Shown piece by piece: positions 20,848 through 22,691 of a DNA stretch of 22,691 bases. The notes beneath the pieces are model-generated. The model saw only the letters and a list, made by a program, of their open reading frames with translations, had not been told where the DNA came from and ran no database searches. Source of the DNA: a virus. The DNA lies in the IMG/VR virus record IMGVR_UViG_3300044673_000281, positions 1 through 22,691 of that record; one strand, given 5' to 3'. Made by a program: the position numbers and the translations under genes. Numbering within the stretch: the first letter of the stretch is position 1; every line of letters begins with the position of its first letter.

Positions 20848-21498
20848 ATGGACTTCGCATCTTTATTACTTCCGGCAGCGGCCATTGGAGCTACGATTTT
20901 GACTGGTGGGGCTGCGGCTCCTGGACTGGCGGCAGCGACCGGTGGGGCTGAGGCAGCGGCGGCTGGCGGTACGGCAGCAGCAGCAGGGGCCGAAGCGGCA
21001 GCGGCAAGTGCGGCTGCGAGTGAAGCTGCTATGACCGCTGGGACAGGTGCTGGAGCTGGTGCGATGGCAGCGCCAGTTGCGGCAAATCCGTTGGAGTTTG
21101 GAAGCGTCATCAACCCGGCTGCAAGTACAGGGCAAGTGGCAGCTACGGGCGGGCAGGCTTTGCCGATGGGAATGACAAGCGCACCGGGAATGGCACCTGG
21201 GGCTACCCCAGCCTTGGGCTCAGGGGTGAGCGGTACAGGTTCTTTCGCTACGATGCCTGGACAGGGAGCTCCTGCTGTTGCTGGGCTTGGACAGTCAACC
21301 GGGTTGACGGCGCAGCAGGTGGCACAGCTTGGCAAGATGGTTACTGGAAGCGACGGGCAGCAGCAACAGCGGGCCCCTGTGGCTGGGGGAAGCGCGAGTG
21401 CTGGCGCGACAAATCGCGCGCAAAGTTTTCAGCAAATGTCGACTCAGCCAGTAGGGCAGCGGGCGAGTCTTGGGCAACTTCTTTACGGAAAGCACTGA
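20848..21498 (+). CDS. Ala/Gly-rich ejection protein candidate, 216 aa
   Basis: ATG 20848 has AAGGAG 6 nt upstream. The protein opens with a hydrophobic segment (FASLLLPAAAIGATILTGGAAAPGLA, about 3-28) that could insert in a membrane during ejection. A 40-residue stretch made almost only of Ala, Gly and Glu follows, then a Gly/Pro/Met-rich middle. The C-terminus is polar (QQQQRAPVAGG, RAQSFQQMS) and ends in LGQLLYGKH. The membrane-active, low-complexity character fits a podovirus ejection protein acting in the cell envelope. The C-terminal GQLLYG closely echoes the N-terminal GNLLYG of the next protein. No homology-based name can be given. Confidence 0.76.
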   Translation: MDFASLLLPAAAIGATILTGGAAAPGLAAATGGAEAAAAGGTAAAAGAEAAAASAAASEAAMTAGTGAGAGAMAAPVAANPLEFGSVINPAASTGQVAATGGQALPMGMTSAPGMAPGATPALGSGVSGTGSFATMPGQGAPAVAGLGQSTGLTAQQVAQLGKMVTGSDGQQQQRAPVAGGSASAGATNRAQSFQQMSTQPVGQRASLGQLLYGKH

Positions 21499-21499
21499 T

Positions 21500-22543
21500 A
21501 TGGATATGGGAAATCTGCTTTACGGCTCCCCGGACCAAGCTCAATCGGAGGGGCAGGCGACTGCTCCGCAGGCTCAGCCTATGGTGCAAAGTCCTGAACC
21601 TGGATTCATGGATAAGCTGCGTACTGATCCCAAGATGCTGCAGAGCATGTTGATGATGGGGACAAGGCTCATGGCCGGGCCGAAGCCGGGGCAAGATCCA
21701 GTCGGCGCTCTCGGCGAGGCGGTCATGGTTGGCTCGGCCACGCATAATATGCTGACGGAAAACGAGCGGGCAAACTCGCTGGCGCAGCAAGAGCAAGATC
21801 GCCGGAATCAGCTCGCTGATGCGCAGATCGGGCAGGTCAGGACGAACACCCAAAGGACTCAGCAGGAGATTACGCAGAAGGGGGAAACCTTCCCCGAGAT
21901 GAAGAAGAAGCTTGCTCTTGAAGTGAAGCAGCTGACGGCAGCCGGTCGTCGGGACGAGGCCTTGGCCAAGATTCAAGAATTCAAGGCGAATGAAGGCCGG
22001 CTGCAGCAGGAATTCGACCTTGGTGTGCAGAAGGATCAGGCGAATATCTCGCAATCGAATGCTTCTGCCGGAGCCGCTGGAGCGTCTGCTGAAGCAAGTC
22101 GGGCGAACTCGCGCCTCTCGAATATCAAGGCTGACGCCGCGGGTGAGCTGTACCAAGAAGGTCAGTTCAATACTGTCCTGCATGGGGCAGGAAAGACCGG
22201 CGCTGGGGCGGCGAAGGATCAGCTTGCCGGGCTGAAGGTTACACTGAAGGCCGCCTACCCTGATTCGACGGATCAGGAAGTAGCACGCATGGCTTTGGAT
22301 ATCAACTCTGGCAAGAAGGGGGGCAATATCGAAGTGCTGAAGGCGATTCTGGACTATGGTACGGAGGATCAGAAGAAGGGTGCGCAGGCAAAACTTGCCG
22401 AACTGGCGGGGGCGGCTCCTCCACCTCCGGATAAGGGCGTCGTGACTCCGGAGAACTTGCAGGCAACAGCCAAGGCCAACCCAACCATGACGCTGGCGCA
22501 AGTGAAGGCTGCTCTGAAGGCCAAGGGCTACCGTGTTGACTAA
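21500..22543 (+). CDS. Ejection/internal virion protein candidate, 347 aa
   Basis: I chose ATG 21500 (MDMGNLLYGS), 1 nt after the previous stop with GGAAAG upstream. The frame is open 30 nt further, within the previous gene, and ATG 21506 is also possible. The protein starts with the GNLLYG motif and a Gln/Pro-rich linker, then has long charged helices (about 100-215, including QEQDRRNQLADAQIGQ and KKKLALEVKQLTAAGR), and ends in TLAQVKAALKAKGYRVD. The long coiled-coil-like body and position after two similar genes fit an internal core protein ejected with DNA. The next gene starts 11 nt after its TAA. Function is inferred from context. Confidence 0.76.
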   Translation: MDMGNLLYGSPDQAQSEGQATAPQAQPMVQSPEPGFMDKLRTDPKMLQSMLMMGTRLMAGPKPGQDPVGALGEAVMVGSATHNMLTENERANSLAQQEQDRRNQLADAQIGQVRTNTQRTQQEITQKGETFPEMKKKLALEVKQLTAAGRRDEALAKIQEFKANEGRLQQEFDLGVQKDQANISQSNASAGAAGASAEASRANSRLSNIKADAAGELYQEGQFNTVLHGAGKTGAGAAKDQLAGLKVTLKAAYPDSTDQEVARMALDINSGKKGGNIEVLKAILDYGTEDQKKGAQAKLAELAGAAPPPPDKGVVTPENLQATAKANPTMTLAQVKAALKAKGYRVD

Positions 22544-22554
22544 GGGAGACAAGC

Positions 22555-22691
22555 ATGAGCGGGATTAATTTGCTGGCGGATGCTTCCCCCCTCGAGGGGG
22601 TTAACCTTCTGGCGGAGGACTCGGCTGAGGGGGTTAATCTCCTCGCCGGGGACAAGCCAGACCGTGGGGAGCAGTTCTCCCCGGAACAGCT
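22555..22691 (+). CDS. Start of a further ejection-type protein (partial)
   Basis: ATG 22555 has GGGAG about 6 nt upstream and the frame stays open to the window end (45 codons). The visible N-terminus has three near-repeats, SGINLLAD, EGVNLLAE and EGVNLLAG, at about 12- to 10-residue intervals, followed by a polar DKPDRGEQFSPEQ. I recall similar NLL repeats at the start of very large podovirus internal proteins, so this may be the beginning of a large ejection or transglycosylase-like core protein. The rest lies outside the window, so nothing can be said about its domains. Confidence 0.75.
   Translation, partial: MSGINLLADASPLEGVNLLAEDSAEGVNLLAGDKPDRGEQFSPEQ

Noticed and set aside
20848-21135. 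Long Ala/Gly-rich tract as a DNA repeat element
   Set aside because: GCG/GCA/GGT-rich triplets reflect low-complexity coding of an Ala/Gly-rich protein and do not form an ordered nucleotide repeat.
21341-22552. 403-aa open frame on the minus strand across the ejection genes
   Set aside because: It lies antisense to a well-supported plus-strand gene, has Leu/Arg-rich shadow composition and no ribosome site.
22587-22600. Perfect palindrome CCCCCTCGAGGGGG near the window end
   Set aside because: It falls within codons for the SPLEGV repeat and is explained by coding of that repeat. No other evidence for a regulatory site.
1-22691. CRISPR array, tRNA, rRNA, insertion sequence, integrase or attachment site
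   Set aside because: No regularly spaced repeats, cloverleaf candidates, transposase or integrase motifs were found on reading both strands. No att-like core could be supported.

Overview
The window is a stretch of a tailed, podovirus-like bacteriophage genome. It carries most of the packaging and virion assembly genes, read left to right with almost no spacing, preceded by a short counter-oriented gene group. The virion genes give the assignment: terminase subunits, portal, scaffold-like protein, an SU10-type (DUF5309-like) major capsid protein, a P22 gp4-like adaptor, a tail hub/nozzle protein and Ala/Gly/Gln-rich DNA-ejection proteins. No tape measure, sheath or long-tail tube gene is present. 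A nested i-spanin/o-spanin pair (Rz/Rz1) implies a Gram-negative host. Shine-Dalgarno sites and at least two near-consensus sigma70-type promoters suggest that host RNA polymerase transcribes these genes. No host genus can be named from the sequence alone.

Layout. 1-346: AT-rich start and noncoding sequence with a possible leftward promoter. 347-1277: leftward operon of three small genes of unknown function (174, 68 and 36 aa) ending in a strong intrinsic terminator. 1278-1710: divergent control region, with a leftward promoter between TGTACA repeats, a 33-bp dyad, and a rightward TTGACA-17-TAGGCT promoter. 1711-8498: packaging and head genes (TerS, a PD-(D/E)XK-like nuclease, TerL, portal, a small protein, scaffold, major capsid). 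8499-8574: hairpin leader. 8575-14298: nine genes for small structural proteins, an SGNH esterase, a probable beta-helix protein, repeat-bearing surface proteins and a GT-A-like glycosyltransferase. 14315-14343: internal promoter. 14362-22691: adaptor, tail fibre with HxH motifs, small proteins, membrane/holin candidates, spanins, tail hub, a GNAT-like protein and four successive ejection-type genes, the last cut by the window end.

How it works together. TerS and TerL pump DNA through the portal into a shell built from the capsid protein on the scaffold. The 8.5-14.3 kb module probably supplies surface proteins and sugar-active enzymes. The adaptor and hub close the portal and build the short tail, the fibre binds the host, and the Ala/Gly/Gln-rich proteins leave the virion with the DNA. 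The membrane proteins and spanins contribute to lysis, but no endolysin is visible here. The features most worth a second look are a 20-nt inverted repeat hairpin present at two sites 11 kb apart, the esterase/glycosyltransferase module behind the capsid gene, the nuclease gene wedged between the terminase genes, the internal promoter, and a short NLL motif recurring through consecutive ejection genes.
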